From the NCBI RefSeq assembly GCF_900218015.1, contig NZ_UFQQ01000015.1, positions 62,001 to 126,000 on the forward strand: a stretch of DNA of 64,000 nt, given 5' to 3'. The DNA is from Rhodopseudomonas pentothenatexigens (lineage in GTDB: Bacteria > Pseudomonadota > Alphaproteobacteria > Rhizobiales > Xanthobacteraceae). Of this stretch, positions 17,931 to 26,601 are shown in pieces (positions within the stretch are counted from its first letter, which is position 1; each line of letters opens with the position of its first letter). The translations under genes were made by a program, and so were the position numbers. The notes beneath the pieces were generated by a model that did not search any database, had not been told where the DNA came from, and worked only from the letters and a program-made list of their open reading frames with translations.

Positions 17931-18743
17931 TCAAACGCGCGGCGTGTTGTTGAGCGCGGCCAGATCGAAACGGTGGACGTCATCCAGCAGCTCGCAGAAC
18001 GCGCGGGCGCCGTGATCGAGCAACTGCCGCCCCTTCTCGGCGGTCGCGGCGGTGGCGTCGCCGATCGCGCCGCCCGGGTGCAGGTCCTCGGCCGCCCAGG
18101 CGAACGGCGCCGGCCGTTGCGCCGACAACCAGCGATACTGCTGCTCCATCGCGAGGCTGGCCGGACGAAACTCCGCGAGCCTGTCGGTGCGGACCAGGGC
18201 CGGCGCGTGCGCCAGCATGATCGAGGTCTCGACCGCGCCGCCGTGAATGCCGTGGTGCAGCTCGTCGGCGGCAAACAGTCCGTCCGGCACGCCGAACCGC
18301 GCCCAGCCGGTGGTCACCACCAGCATCCGGTGCCGCGCCCGCAGCTCCTGCGCCACCAGACCCATCGCCGCGCTGTTGCCGCCATGGCTGGTCACCATCA
18401 CCAGCTTGCGCACGCCGGCGCGGGCGATACTGTCACCGATCTCGGTCCAGACGCGGAGCGCGGTCTCCGCCGACAGCGTCAGCGTGCCGGGAAACGCCAG
18501 ATGTTCCGTCGACAGTCCGATCGCCTGCAGCGGCAGGAAGCTCGCCGGGAGCTCCGCCGGCAACAATTCGTGCACCCGCGCCAGATAGGCTTCGGCGATA
18601 TCGACGTCGGTCGACAGCGGCAGATGCGGCCCGTGCTGCTCGGTCGCCGCCAGCGGCAGCACCGCGATCCAGCGCTCGGGTTGCGAATCGGCGATCTCCG
18701 GCCAGCGGATCGCGCACCAGTCACGAGGCGGCAGCGCGGTCAT
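17931..18743 (-). CDS. Creatininase family protein
   Basis: 270 aa. Metal-dependent amidohydrolase fold of creatininase/ArfB/MftE type: AATEQHGPHLPLSTDVDIA (Glu, His and Asp ligands), SHGGNSAAM and GGAVETSIML (Glu ligand) are all preserved. Members cleave small cyclic amides or process mycofactocin-like peptides; nothing nearby indicates mycofactocin. It converges with the glutamate-synthase-like gene and diverges from the ABC operon at 18874, with which a regulatory link is possible. Confidence 0.9.
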   Translation of the reverse strand: MTALPPRDWCAIRWPEIADSQPERWIAVLPLAATEQHGPHLPLSTDVDIAEAYLARVHELLPAELPASFLPLQAIGLSTEHLAFPGTLTLSAETALRVWTEIGDSIARAGVRKLVMVTSHGGNSAAMGLVAQELRARHRMLVVTTGWARFGVPDGLFAADELHHGIHGGAVETSIMLAHAPALVRTDRLAEFRPASLAMEQQYRWLSAQRPAPFAWAAEDLHPGGAIGDATAATAEKGRQLLDHGARAFCELLDDVHRFDLAALNNTPRV

Positions 18744-18873
18744 CGGCGGGACGTGACCCGGACAGGGAGTGGTTCAAATGTCGGCATTGTTTCGCTATCA
18801 ATCCTGAAACGCTCGAATCCGCGCCACCCATGATGCCGGCATCTTGGGCCAAAATGAACGACGGAGTCCAACC

Positions 18874-20004
18874 ATGAGCCCCGATTTCCTGCCGCGAGCG
18901 TTAATCGGGATTCTGTTGGCCGCCACGCTGGCGTTTCCGGCCATCGCCTCGCCGCCGCCGGCCCCCGCCAAGCCGGTCGAGAAGCCCGAACCGCCGCCTC
19001 CGCCGCCGCCTAAGAAGCCGGCGCCGCCGAAAGTGCAGCCGGTCCGCAAAGTGCCCGAGGGCGGCTTCGACAAGATCTCGTTCGGCACCAACTGGGTCGC
19101 CGAGGCCGAGCACGGCGGCTTCTTCCAGGCGGTCGCCGACGGCACCTACAAGGCCTACGGCCTCGATGTGACGATCGTGCCGGGCGGCCCCAACGTCAAC
19201 AACCGCACGCTGCTGATCGCCGGCAAGCTCGATTTCTTCATGACGGCGAATACGCTGCAATCGTTCGACGCCGTGGCCAACAACGTGCCGGTGGTGGCGA
19301 TCGCCGCGATCTTCCAGAAAGATCCGCAGGTGTTTGTGTCGCACCCGGAGTCGCGGGTCGAGACCATCGCCGACCTGAAGCCGCTGACGCTGTTCGTCTC
19401 CAAGGAAGGCATCGCCAGCTACTTCCAATGGCTCAAGTCCGAATACGGCTTCAGCGAAGCCAGGGTGAAGCCCTACACCTTCAACCCGCAGCCGTTCATC
19501 ATCGACCGCCGCAGCGCGATGCAGGGCTACGTCACCTCCGAACCGTTCACCGTCGAGCAGGCCGCCAAGTTCAAGCCCAACGTGCTGCTGCTCGCCGACT
19601 ACGGGCTGAACGGCTACTCGACGCTGATCGAAACGCGCCGCGACCTGATCGACAAGAATCCCGACATGATCCAGCGCTTCGTCGACGCCTCGATCGTCGG
19701 CTGGTATCACTATCTGTATGGCGACAATGCCGCCGGCAATGCGATGATCAAGCAGCTCAATCCGGAAATGACCGACGAGATGCTGGCGTACTCGATCGAG
19801 AAGATGAAGGAATACGGCATCGTCGATTCCGGCGACGCCATCAGGAGCGGCATCGGCGCGATGAACGACGTGCGCTACGCCTCGTTCTTCGACAAGATGG
19901 CGCGGGCCGGGGTGGTGCCGCGCAATCTGGACTTCCGCAAAGCCTACACGCTGCAGTTCATCAACAAAGGCGTCGGCGTCGATCTGCGCCCGAAGCAGAA
20001 GTAG
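18874..20004 (+). CDS. ABC transporter substrate-binding protein (NMT1/THI5-like) with proline-rich stalk
   Basis: 376 aa from ATG at 18874 (GGAG about 8 nt upstream). Signal peptide ALIGILLAATLAFPAIAS, then a linker of about 40 residues dense in Pro with interspersed Lys/Glu (residues about 26-65), and after it the NMT1/SsuA-like domain (ISFGTNWVAEAEHGGFFQA ... VPGGPNVNN ... GKLDFFMTAN). The proteins are typical of riboflavin/thiamine-precursor, taurine or aromatic sulfonate uptake. The proline stalk is unusual for this family. It heads an operon with an ATPase (3 bp gap) and a permease (overlap). Confidence 0.9.
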   Translation: MSPDFLPRALIGILLAATLAFPAIASPPPAPAKPVEKPEPPPPPPPKKPAPPKVQPVRKVPEGGFDKISFGTNWVAEAEHGGFFQAVADGTYKAYGLDVTIVPGGPNVNNRTLLIAGKLDFFMTANTLQSFDAVANNVPVVAIAAIFQKDPQVFVSHPESRVETIADLKPLTLFVSKEGIASYFQWLKSEYGFSEARVKPYTFNPQPFIIDRRSAMQGYVTSEPFTVEQAAKFKPNVLLLADYGLNGYSTLIETRRDLIDKNPDMIQRFVDASIVGWYHYLYGDNAAGNAMIKQLNPEMTDEMLAYSIEKMKEYGIVDSGDAIRSGIGAMNDVRYASFFDKMARAGVVPRNLDFRKAYTLQFINKGVGVDLRPKQK

Positions 20005-20007
20005 CCG

Positions 20008-20832
20008 ATGGCGCCGCCGACCGCATCATCGGTCTCCGGCCGCGGCACGGCGGCGATCGGGTTGCGCGCGGTCACCAAGACTTATCGTAGCGGCACCACC
20101 GCGCTCGGGCCGATCGATCTGGAGATCGGCCGCGGCGAATTCGTCTCGCTGCTCGGGCCGTCGGGCTGCGGCAAGTCGACGGCGTTGCGGATAATCGCAG
20201 GCCTCGCCGCTCCGTCTTCAGGCCGGGTCGAGGTCGCCGCTGCAGACGGCCGTGCGACCGGTGAGCACCCGATCGGTTTCGTGTTTCAGGAGCCGACGCT
20301 GATGCCGTGGGCCAGCGTCCGCCGCAACATCGCCCTGCCGCTGAAGCTGGCGCATGTCGCGAGCGCCGAGGCCGACCGACGGGTCGACGAGGCACTGGCG
20401 CGGGTCGACCTCGCCGAATTCGCCGACGCGTTTCCGCGCGAACTGTCCGGCGGCATGAAGATGCGGGCATCGCTGGCGCGGGCGCTGGTGACGCGGCCGG
20501 AGGTGCTGCTGATGGACGAGCCGTTCGCCGCGCTCGACGAGATCACCCGGTTCCGGCTCAACGACGACCTGCTGGCGCTGTGGCGCGACTTGCAGATGAC
20601 CGTGGTGTTCGTCACCCATTCGGTGTTCGAGTCGGTCTATCTGTCGCAGCGCGTGGTGGTGATGACCCCCCGCCCGGGCCGGATCGCCGCCGCGTTCGAG
20701 ATCGATGCGCCGGTGGCGCGCGGCGAAGAATTCCGACTCTCCACGGGCTATGCAGCGCGCTGCCGCGACGTGTCGCGCGCGCTGGCATCGGCGAGCGAAG
20801 CCGTGCCGATCGCCGCCGAGGCGCGCGCATGA
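20008..20832 (+). CDS. ABC transporter ATP-binding protein (SsuB/TauB type)
   Basis: 274 aa. Walker A GPSGCGKST, Q-loop FVFQEPTLMPW, signature LSGGMKMR, Walker B VLLMDEPFAALD and H-loop VFVTHSVFE are all intact. The ATG at 20008 is 3 bp after the binding-protein stop; there is no clear Shine-Dalgarno, so translational coupling is likely. Its stop overlaps the permease start by 4 bases. It energises uptake of the ligand bound by the 18874 product. Confidence 0.96.
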   Translation: MAPPTASSVSGRGTAAIGLRAVTKTYRSGTTALGPIDLEIGRGEFVSLLGPSGCGKSTALRIIAGLAAPSSGRVEVAAADGRATGEHPIGFVFQEPTLMPWASVRRNIALPLKLAHVASAEADRRVDEALARVDLAEFADAFPRELSGGMKMRASLARALVTRPEVLLMDEPFAALDEITRFRLNDDLLALWRDLQMTVVFVTHSVFESVYLSQRVVVMTPRPGRIAAAFEIDAPVARGEEFRLSTGYAARCRDVSRALASASEAVPIAAEARA

Positions 20833-21653
20833 GCGACCCGCCGGTGCCGCCCGACGAGTCGTTGCCGCTCGGCAGCCGGGGCGGTCTGCGCGTTGCGCTA
20901 CCGATGGTGGTGCTGGTCCTCACGATTGTGGCGTGGGATCTGGTGGTGCGGCTCAACCAGATCCCGGCTTACGTGCTGCCGGGGCCGCTCTTGGTCGCCT
21001 CGACGCTGATACAGGACTGGCCGGTACTGTTCGGCTCGCTGCTGACCACGCTGCTGACCACGCTGGAAGGCTTCGTCGCCGCCGCGGTCGGCGGCATCGT
21101 GCTGGCGCTCTTGTTCAACCAGTCGCGGCTGCTGGAATACTCGCTGTTTCCCTACGCGGTGGTGCTGCAGGTGACGCCGGTGATCGCGATCGCGCCGCTG
21201 CTGCTGATCTATCTGCCGCAGGAAACCGCGGTGATCGTCTGCGCCTGGATCGTGGCGTTCTTCCCGGTGCTGGCCAACACCACGCTGGGACTGAACTCGG
21301 TCGACCGCAATCTGGCCGGGCTGTTCCGGCTGTACGGCGCCTCGCGCTGGCAGACGCTGCTGCGGCTGAAGCTGCCGGCGGCGCTGCCCTATATTCTCGG
21401 CGGCCTGCGGATCGCGGGCGGGCTGTCGCTGATCGGCGCCGTGGTGGCCGAGATCGCCGCGGGCTCGGCGGGTGCCGGCTCCGGACTCGCCTACCGGATT
21501 GCCGAATCCGGATACCGGCTCAACATTCCGCGCATGTTCGCGGCATTGCTGTTGCTGTCGTCGGCAGGCATTGTGATCTATCTGCTGCTGGCGCTGCTGT
21601 CGCATCTGCTGCTGCGGCGCTGGCACGAAAGCGCGCTGGGAAAGGATAATTGA
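20829..21653 (+). CDS. ABC transporter permease (SsuC/TauC type)
   Basis: 274 aa. Inner-membrane permease with about six hydrophobic segments (VALPMVVLVLTIVAWDLVV first) and the EAA-like loop region (LFRLYGASRWQTLLRLKLPAALPYI), which contacts the ATPase. ATG at 20829 overlaps the ATPase stop (ATGA). A short cytoplasmic N-terminus carries MSDPPVPPDESLPLG. Its TGA overlaps the next ATG at 21653. Confidence 0.95.
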   Translation: MSDPPVPPDESLPLGSRGGLRVALPMVVLVLTIVAWDLVVRLNQIPAYVLPGPLLVASTLIQDWPVLFGSLLTTLLTTLEGFVAAAVGGIVLALLFNQSRLLEYSLFPYAVVLQVTPVIAIAPLLLIYLPQETAVIVCAWIVAFFPVLANTTLGLNSVDRNLAGLFRLYGASRWQTLLRLKLPAALPYILGGLRIAGGLSLIGAVVAEIAAGSAGAGSGLAYRIAESGYRLNIPRMFAALLLLSSAGIVIYLLLALLSHLLLRRWHESALGKDN

Positions 21654-22639
21654 TGCCGGGGGAAACGGGCGCGTCGGAGCCGATCGATCTATTGATCTAC
21701 GGTCCGCGCAAAGAGGTAATCGAGCAGGGATTCCCCGACGGCTATGTGCTGCACAAATGCGAGCGCGCGGACGAACTCGACGGCGTGAGCGAGGAGGTCC
21801 GCGGCCGCATCCGCGGGATCGCGGTCACTGGACTGGTGCCGACCGGCGCCGCGATGCTGGCGGGTTTTCCGAAGCTGGAGATCGTGGCGAGTTTCGGGGT
21901 CGGCTACGACCACGTCGATTCCGCCTGGGCGGCGCAGCACGGCGTCGTCGTCACCAACACCCCCGACGTGCTCACCGAGGAGGTTGCCGATACCGCGCTC
22001 GGGCTGCTGATCGCGACCTTGCGCGAATTCATCCGCGCCGACAAATATGTCCGCGCCGGCCTGTGGCAGACCCAGGACTATCCGCTCAGCACCGGCTCGC
22101 TGCGCGACCGCAAGGTCGGCATGGTCGGGATGGGACGGATCGGCCAGGCGATCGCCCGCCGGCTCGACGCCTCGCTGGTGCCGGTGGTGTATCACTCGCG
22201 CAATCCGGCGCTCGGCGTCGCCTATCAGCACTATCCGAACCTGATCGAGATGGCCAAGGAGGTCGACACGCTGGTGGTGATCACCCCGGGCGGCCCGGCC
22301 ACCGCCAAGCTGATCAATGCCGAGGTGCTCGACGCGCTGGGGCCGCGCGGCGTGGTGATCAACGTCGCGCGGGGCTCGGTGATCGACGAAGACGCGCTGA
22401 TCGCCGCGCTGAAATCCGGCAGGATCCTGGCGGCCGGGCTCGACGTGTTCGCGGCCGAGCCGAACGTGCCCGAGGAGCTGCGCTCAATGGACAACGTGGT
22501 GCTGCTGCCGCATGTCGGTTCGGCTTCGATCGTAACCCGCAACGCCATGAACCAGCTCGTGGTCGACAATCTGAAAGCCTGGTTCTCGGGCCGTCCGCCG
22601 CTGACGCCGGTGGCCGAAACGCCGGTGAAAGGCCGCTGA
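21653..22639 (+). CDS. D-isomer-specific 2-hydroxyacid dehydrogenase
   Basis: 328 aa from ATG at 21653, overlapping the permease stop by one base; a TTG just before (21650) is an alternative. NAD(P) motif VGMVGMGRIGQAIARRL (GxGxxG), catalytic Arg in VINVARGSVIDE, Glu in ALKSGRILAAGLDVFAAEP and His in LLPHVGSAS. Fits glyoxylate/hydroxypyruvate or related 2-ketoacid reductases. Translational coupling to an ABC transporter suggests the imported compound or its product is a 2-keto or 2-hydroxy acid; that is inference. Confidence 0.93.
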   Translation: MPGETGASEPIDLLIYGPRKEVIEQGFPDGYVLHKCERADELDGVSEEVRGRIRGIAVTGLVPTGAAMLAGFPKLEIVASFGVGYDHVDSAWAAQHGVVVTNTPDVLTEEVADTALGLLIATLREFIRADKYVRAGLWQTQDYPLSTGSLRDRKVGMVGMGRIGQAIARRLDASLVPVVYHSRNPALGVAYQHYPNLIEMAKEVDTLVVITPGGPATAKLINAEVLDALGPRGVVINVARGSVIDEDALIAALKSGRILAAGLDVFAAEPNVPEELRSMDNVVLLPHVGSASIVTRNAMNQLVVDNLKAWFSGRPPLTPVAETPVKGR

Positions 22640-22641
22640 CG

Positions 22642-23325
22642 ATGTGGCGCGCGTTCGGCACGGCGATCTTCACGGCGCTGCTCGCGTCCGCCGCCGCGGC
22701 GCAGGACGCGGCGACGATGAAGAAGGACATGGTCGGCCAGTGGGAGCTGGCGACCACCGAGCGCAGCAAGACCTGCGTCGTCACGCTGTCGTCAGAGCCC
22801 GCCGCCAAAGGGCATAAGCTGGCGCTGGAGCCGGATTGCGCCAAGACCCTGCCGTTCACCAAGGACATCGCCGCCTGGGACGTCAGGGGCCTGGACATCG
22901 TCCGGCTGGAGACCGCCGACGGCGAACCGGTGATCGATTTCACCGAAGTCGAGAGCGGGATTTTCGAAGGCCACCGCGACGGCGAGGGCATTTACATCCT
23001 GCAGAACCTGGTCGCCGCCCGCTCGCTCGCCAAATCGATGGACCAGATGATCGGCGACTGGGCGATGGTGCGCGGCAACGGACGTCAGGTCTGCGGCCTG
23101 ACGCTGACCAACACCGAGGCGACTGCCGACAACTTCCAGGCCTTCCTCAAACCGCGCTGCGACCCGCAGATCGCCGGCTTCGGCCCGACGATGTGGCGGC
23201 TGGATCACGGCGCGATGCTGCTGGTCGCGCCGAGCGGCGAGACCTGGCGGTTCGAAGCCGACGACAACGCGCAATGGCGCAAGATGCCCGACAGCGCCGA
23301 TCCGCTGATCATGCTGCGGCAGTAA
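22642..23325 (+). CDS. Secreted AprI/Inh-like protease inhibitor, two tandem domains
   Basis: 227 aa starting 2 bp after the dehydrogenase stop. Signal peptide cleaved after AAAAQ-type residues, then two similar blocks: residues about 34-125 (MVGQWELATTERSKTCVVTL) and about 131-227 (MIGDWAMVRGNGRQVCGLTL). Each starts with a Trp after Gly and has a Cys pair, the pattern of the AprI/Inh inhibitor fold, a beta-barrel that blocks serralysin-type metalloproteases. No matching protease gene is adjacent. Duplication in one chain is unusual. The family assignment is from the fold signature by eye; a lipocalin-like role is an alternative. Confidence 0.7.
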   Translation: MWRAFGTAIFTALLASAAAAQDAATMKKDMVGQWELATTERSKTCVVTLSSEPAAKGHKLALEPDCAKTLPFTKDIAAWDVRGLDIVRLETADGEPVIDFTEVESGIFEGHRDGEGIYILQNLVAARSLAKSMDQMIGDWAMVRGNGRQVCGLTLTNTEATADNFQAFLKPRCDPQIAGFGPTMWRLDHGAMLLVAPSGETWRFEADDNAQWRKMPDSADPLIMLRQ

Positions 23326-23333
23326 TCGTCCCT

Positions 23334-23345
23334 CGTAGTACTACG
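23334..23345. promoter_or_regulatory. 12-bp perfect palindrome before the DUF1254 gene
   Basis: CGTAGTACTACG reads the same on both strands. It lies 9 bp after the upstream stop and 116 bp before the DUF1254 start. A binding site for a dimeric regulator is possible. Confidence 0.4.
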
Positions 23346-23382
23346 TGGACCGCGGCGCAGCGGTACTCCGCCGCGGCTGCGC

Positions 23383-23396
23383 TTGACGTGAGTCAA
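23383..23396. promoter_or_regulatory. FNR/FixK-type box before the DUF1254 gene
   Basis: TTGACGTGAGTCAA (TTGAC-N4-GTCAA) is a perfect match to the TTGA(T/C)-N4-(A/G)TCAA sites bound by FixK2/FnrN/AadR-type regulators of this bacterial group. Its centre is about 71 bp before the ATG at 23461. Binding at -41.5 would put transcription start near 23431, leaving a 30-nt leader that holds the ribosome site. Confidence 0.6.
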
Positions 23397-23460
23397 GGAA
23401 CACGCACCGCTTCCGCAAGCATCCTTCCCCACTCGCAAGACGACGAGGGAGGATCAGGAC

Positions 23461-24891
23461 ATGACACGGCATGCACGGGCGGCGCTCGCCGTCGTGACGG
23501 CGCTGCTGATGACGGTGGCTCCGGCGCGATCCCAGCAGGCACCGGTGACCGAGGAGGAGGCCCATGCCATCGGCGTGCAGGCCTATCTGTACTTCTATCC
23601 GCTGCTGACGATGGATATCACCCGTAAGCAGTCGACCAACATCGAGCCCGGCAAGGAATTCGGCAAAGGCCCGATGAACAGCTTCGTCAACGTGCCGGCC
23701 TATCCGCCGGCCGATTTCAAGACGGTGGTCCGGCCGAATTTCGACACGCTGTATTCGATCGCCTGGCTGGATCTGTCGCGCGAGCCGATGGTGGTGACGG
23801 CGCCCGACACGAACGGCCGCTACTATCTGCTGCCGATGCTGGACATGTGGACCGACGTGTTCGCCTCGCCCGGCTGGCGCACGACCGGAACGGCCGCGCA
23901 GAATTTCCTCGTCACCCCACCCGGCTGGACCGGCACGGTGCCGGCCGGGATGCAGCGGATCGAGGCGCCGACGCCGATCGTCTGGATCATCGGCCGCACC
24001 AAGACCGACGGGCCGGCGGACTACGCAGCGGTGCACCAGATCCAGGCCGGCTACACTGCGACCCCGCTGTCGCAGTGGGGCAAGCCGCCGGTGCCGCCGC
24101 CTGCCTTCGTGCCCGATCCCGCGGTCGACATGAAGACCCCGCCGAAGCAGCAGGTCGACGCCATGCCGGCCGGCCCGTTTTTCGCCTACGCGGCCGAGCT
24201 CCTGAAACAGAACCCGCCGCATATCACCGACCAGCCGATCATCGCGCGGCTGCGCCGGATCGGGCTGGAGCCGGGCAAGAGCTTCGATCTCGGCAAGGCC
24301 GATCCCCATGTGCGCAAGGCGTTCGCCGCGGCGCCGGCCGAAGCCTTGAAGCTGATGAGCTGGAAAATGCCGACCATGGCCCGCGTGACCAATGGCTGGA
24401 GCATGAACATCGACACCATGGGGGTGTACGGCAATTACTACCTGAAGCGCGCCATCGTCGCCCAGTTCGGGCTCGGCGCCAACGTGCCGGAGGATGCGAT
24501 CTATCCGGTCAACTTCGTCGACGACGCCGGCAAGCCGCTCGACGGCACCAGCAACTACGTGCTGCATTTCGGCAAAGGCGCGACGCCGCCGGTCGATGCG
24601 TTCTGGTCGCTGACGCTGTACGATCCCGACGGCTTCCCCGTGCCCAACCCGCTGCAGCGCCAGGCGCTGAGTAGCTGGATGCCGCTGAAGCACAATGCCG
24701 ACGGCTCGCTCGACCTCTTGATCCAGAACGCCAGCCCCGGCACCGACTACGAATCCAACTGGCTGCCGGCCCCGAAGGGACCGTTCACCCTGACGATGCG
24801 GATGTACGCGCCCAAGCAGGAAGCCCTGACCGGCCGCTGGGCGCCGCCGGCGGTGACGCGGGTGCAGCCGCCGATCCCGCTCGGCCAGTAG
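23461..24891 (+). CDS. DUF1254/DUF1214 domain periplasmic protein
   Basis: 476 aa with a strong ribosome site (GAGGGAGGATCAGGAC before the ATG) and a signal peptide ending near PARSQQ. The N-terminal half (AYLYFYPLLTMDITRKQ ... NFDTLYSIAWLDL) is DUF1254 and the C-terminal half (NYVLHFGKG, FWSLTLYDPDGF, NWLPAPKGPFTLTMRMYAP) is DUF1214. These proteins are widespread, secreted and of unknown function. An FNR/FixK-type box upstream suggests oxygen-dependent expression. A hairpin follows at 24903-24928. Confidence 0.9.
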   Translation: MTRHARAALAVVTALLMTVAPARSQQAPVTEEEAHAIGVQAYLYFYPLLTMDITRKQSTNIEPGKEFGKGPMNSFVNVPAYPPADFKTVVRPNFDTLYSIAWLDLSREPMVVTAPDTNGRYYLLPMLDMWTDVFASPGWRTTGTAAQNFLVTPPGWTGTVPAGMQRIEAPTPIVWIIGRTKTDGPADYAAVHQIQAGYTATPLSQWGKPPVPPPAFVPDPAVDMKTPPKQQVDAMPAGPFFAYAAELLKQNPPHITDQPIIARLRRIGLEPGKSFDLGKADPHVRKAFAAAPAEALKLMSWKMPTMARVTNGWSMNIDTMGVYGNYYLKRAIVAQFGLGANVPEDAIYPVNFVDDAGKPLDGTSNYVLHFGKGATPPVDAFWSLTLYDPDGFPVPNPLQRQALSSWMPLKHNADGSLDLLIQNASPGTDYESNWLPAPKGPFTLTMRMYAPKQEALTGRWAPPAVTRVQPPIPLGQ

Positions 24892-24902
24892 CGAGGCCGG
24901 AT

Positions 24903-24928
24903 GACGGCGCGTGATCCGGCGCGCCGTC
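24903..24928. terminator. Hairpin between convergent genes
   Basis: GACGGCGCG (24903-24911) pairs perfectly with CGCGCCGTC (24920-24928) around an 8-nt loop, just after the DUF1254 stop and before the convergent gabD end. No T run, so it is a weak or bidirectional terminator candidate. Confidence 0.55.
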
Positions 24929-24946
24929 GTCCGACCAAGCCGCCTC

Positions 24947-26440
24947 TCAGATCCCGGCCATCATCACGTATTTGATCTCGACATATTCTTCGATGCCGTG
25001 ATGCGAGCCTTCGCGGCCGAGGCCGCTCTCCTTGACGCCGCCGAACGGGGCGACTTCGGTGGTGATCAGTCCGGTGTTGACGCCGACCATGCCGCTCTCC
25101 AGCGCCTCGGCGACCCGCCAGACGCGCCCCAAATCGCGGGCGTAGAAGTAGCTGGCGAGGCCGAACGGCGAGGCGTTGGCGAGCTTGACGACTTCGGCCT
25201 CGTCCTTGAAGCGGAACACCGGCGCCAGCGGCCCGAAGGTTTCTTCATGGGCCACCAGCGCGTCGGGCCGGACATCCGCCAGCACGGTCGGCTCGAAGAA
25301 GGTGCCGCCGAGCGCGTGGCGTTTGCCGCCGGTGATCACCTTGGCGCCGTTCGCCAGCGCGTCTGCAATGTGCCGCTCGGTCTTCTCGACCGCGGCATCG
25401 TTGATCAGCGGCCCTTGGGTCACGCCCTGCTCGGTGCCGTTGCCGACCTTCATCGCCTTGACCTTGGCGGCGAGCTTCTCGACGAAGGCATCGTAGACGC
25501 CGTCCTGCACGTAGAGCCGATTGGCGCAGACGCAGGTCTGGCCCATGTTGCGATATTTCGACACCATCGCGCCTTCGACCGCGGCGTCGATATCGGCATC
25601 GTCGAACACGATGAACGGAGCGTTACCGCCGAGTTCGAGGCCGAGCTTCTTCACCCCGACGGCGGACTGCTTGTAGAGAATTTTGCCGACTTCGGTGGAC
25701 CCGGTGAAGCCGACGAACCGCACCGCCGGATGCTCGCAGAACACTTTGCCGATCGGCGGCGCATCGCCGGTGACGATGTTGAACACGCCCTTCGGAAGGC
25801 CGGCCTTCTCGGCCAGCGCCGCCAGCGCCAGCGCCGAGAACGGCGTCTCTTCGGCCGGTTTCAGCACCACGGTGCAGCCGGCCGCCAGCGCCGGCGAGAC
25901 CTTGCGGGTGATCATCGAGTTCGGAAAATTCCACGGCGTGATCGCGGCGCAGACCCCGATCGGCTGCTTGATCGCGATCAGCCGCGCGTCGGGGCGCTGG
26001 GTCGGAATGGTCTCGCCATACACCCGACGCGCCTCCTCGGCGAAGAACTCGATATAGGCGGCGCCGATATCGACTTCACCGAGCGCTTCCGTGAGCGGCT
26101 TGCCCTGTTCGCTGGTGAGGATCAGCGCCAGATCCTCGCGATTGGCGACGATCAGCTCGAACCATTTGCGTAAAATGTTGGAACGCTGCTTGGCGGTGAG
26201 CTTGGCCCAGGCCGGAAACGCATGCTCGGCGGCTTCGATCGCCGCCGTCGCCTCGGTGGCTCCGAGGCTCGGAATCCGGCCGATTTCGCCGCCCGTCGCC
26301 GGATTGGTCACCGCAATCGACCCGCTGCCGGTCCAGGCGCCGTCGATGTAGCACTGCTCGCGCAGCAGCGACGGGTCCTTCAAACGATCGCGCAGCGATG
26401 CGGCTTGAGCGGCGGTGCGGGCGGTGGCGGTGGGGGACAT
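24947..26440 (-). CDS. gabD: NAD(P)-dependent succinate-semialdehyde dehydrogenase
   Basis: 497 aa. Oxidises succinate semialdehyde to succinate in GABA or 4-hydroxybutyrate catabolism. Aldehyde dehydrogenase motifs: ITPWNFPNSMITRK, FTGSTEVGK, catalytic Glu in LELGGNAPF, catalytic Cys in GQTCVCANR, and SGLGREGSHHGIEEY at the end, which is typical of GabD. It is monocistronic with no aminotransferase (gabT) beside it. Other aldehyde substrates cannot be excluded. Confidence 0.93.
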   Translation of the reverse strand: MSPTATARTAAQAASLRDRLKDPSLLREQCYIDGAWTGSGSIAVTNPATGGEIGRIPSLGATEATAAIEAAEHAFPAWAKLTAKQRSNILRKWFELIVANREDLALILTSEQGKPLTEALGEVDIGAAYIEFFAEEARRVYGETIPTQRPDARLIAIKQPIGVCAAITPWNFPNSMITRKVSPALAAGCTVVLKPAEETPFSALALAALAEKAGLPKGVFNIVTGDAPPIGKVFCEHPAVRFVGFTGSTEVGKILYKQSAVGVKKLGLELGGNAPFIVFDDADIDAAVEGAMVSKYRNMGQTCVCANRLYVQDGVYDAFVEKLAAKVKAMKVGNGTEQGVTQGPLINDAAVEKTERHIADALANGAKVITGGKRHALGGTFFEPTVLADVRPDALVAHEETFGPLAPVFRFKDEAEVVKLANASPFGLASYFYARDLGRVWRVAEALESGMVGVNTGLITTEVAPFGGVKESGLGREGSHHGIEEYVEIKYVMMAGI

Positions 26441-26601
26441 CGAATGCTCCGGCGTTGCAGGTGGATCGCAGGCGGGACCCAGAACGGTCCCTGTCGCCGG
26501 TCAATATAGGCGCAGATCTCGCGCAACACAGCGCAACGCCGGCATCGCCCTTCGCATCATGGCGCAGCCTCGCGGCGGACAATGACCGCGCCGCAACATT
26601 G

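Noticed and set aside
16614-18833. 739-codon plus-strand frame across the glutamate-synthase-like and creatininase genes
   Set aside because: It overlaps the GltB-like gene in another frame and the creatininase gene in antisense; Arg-rich, no motif.
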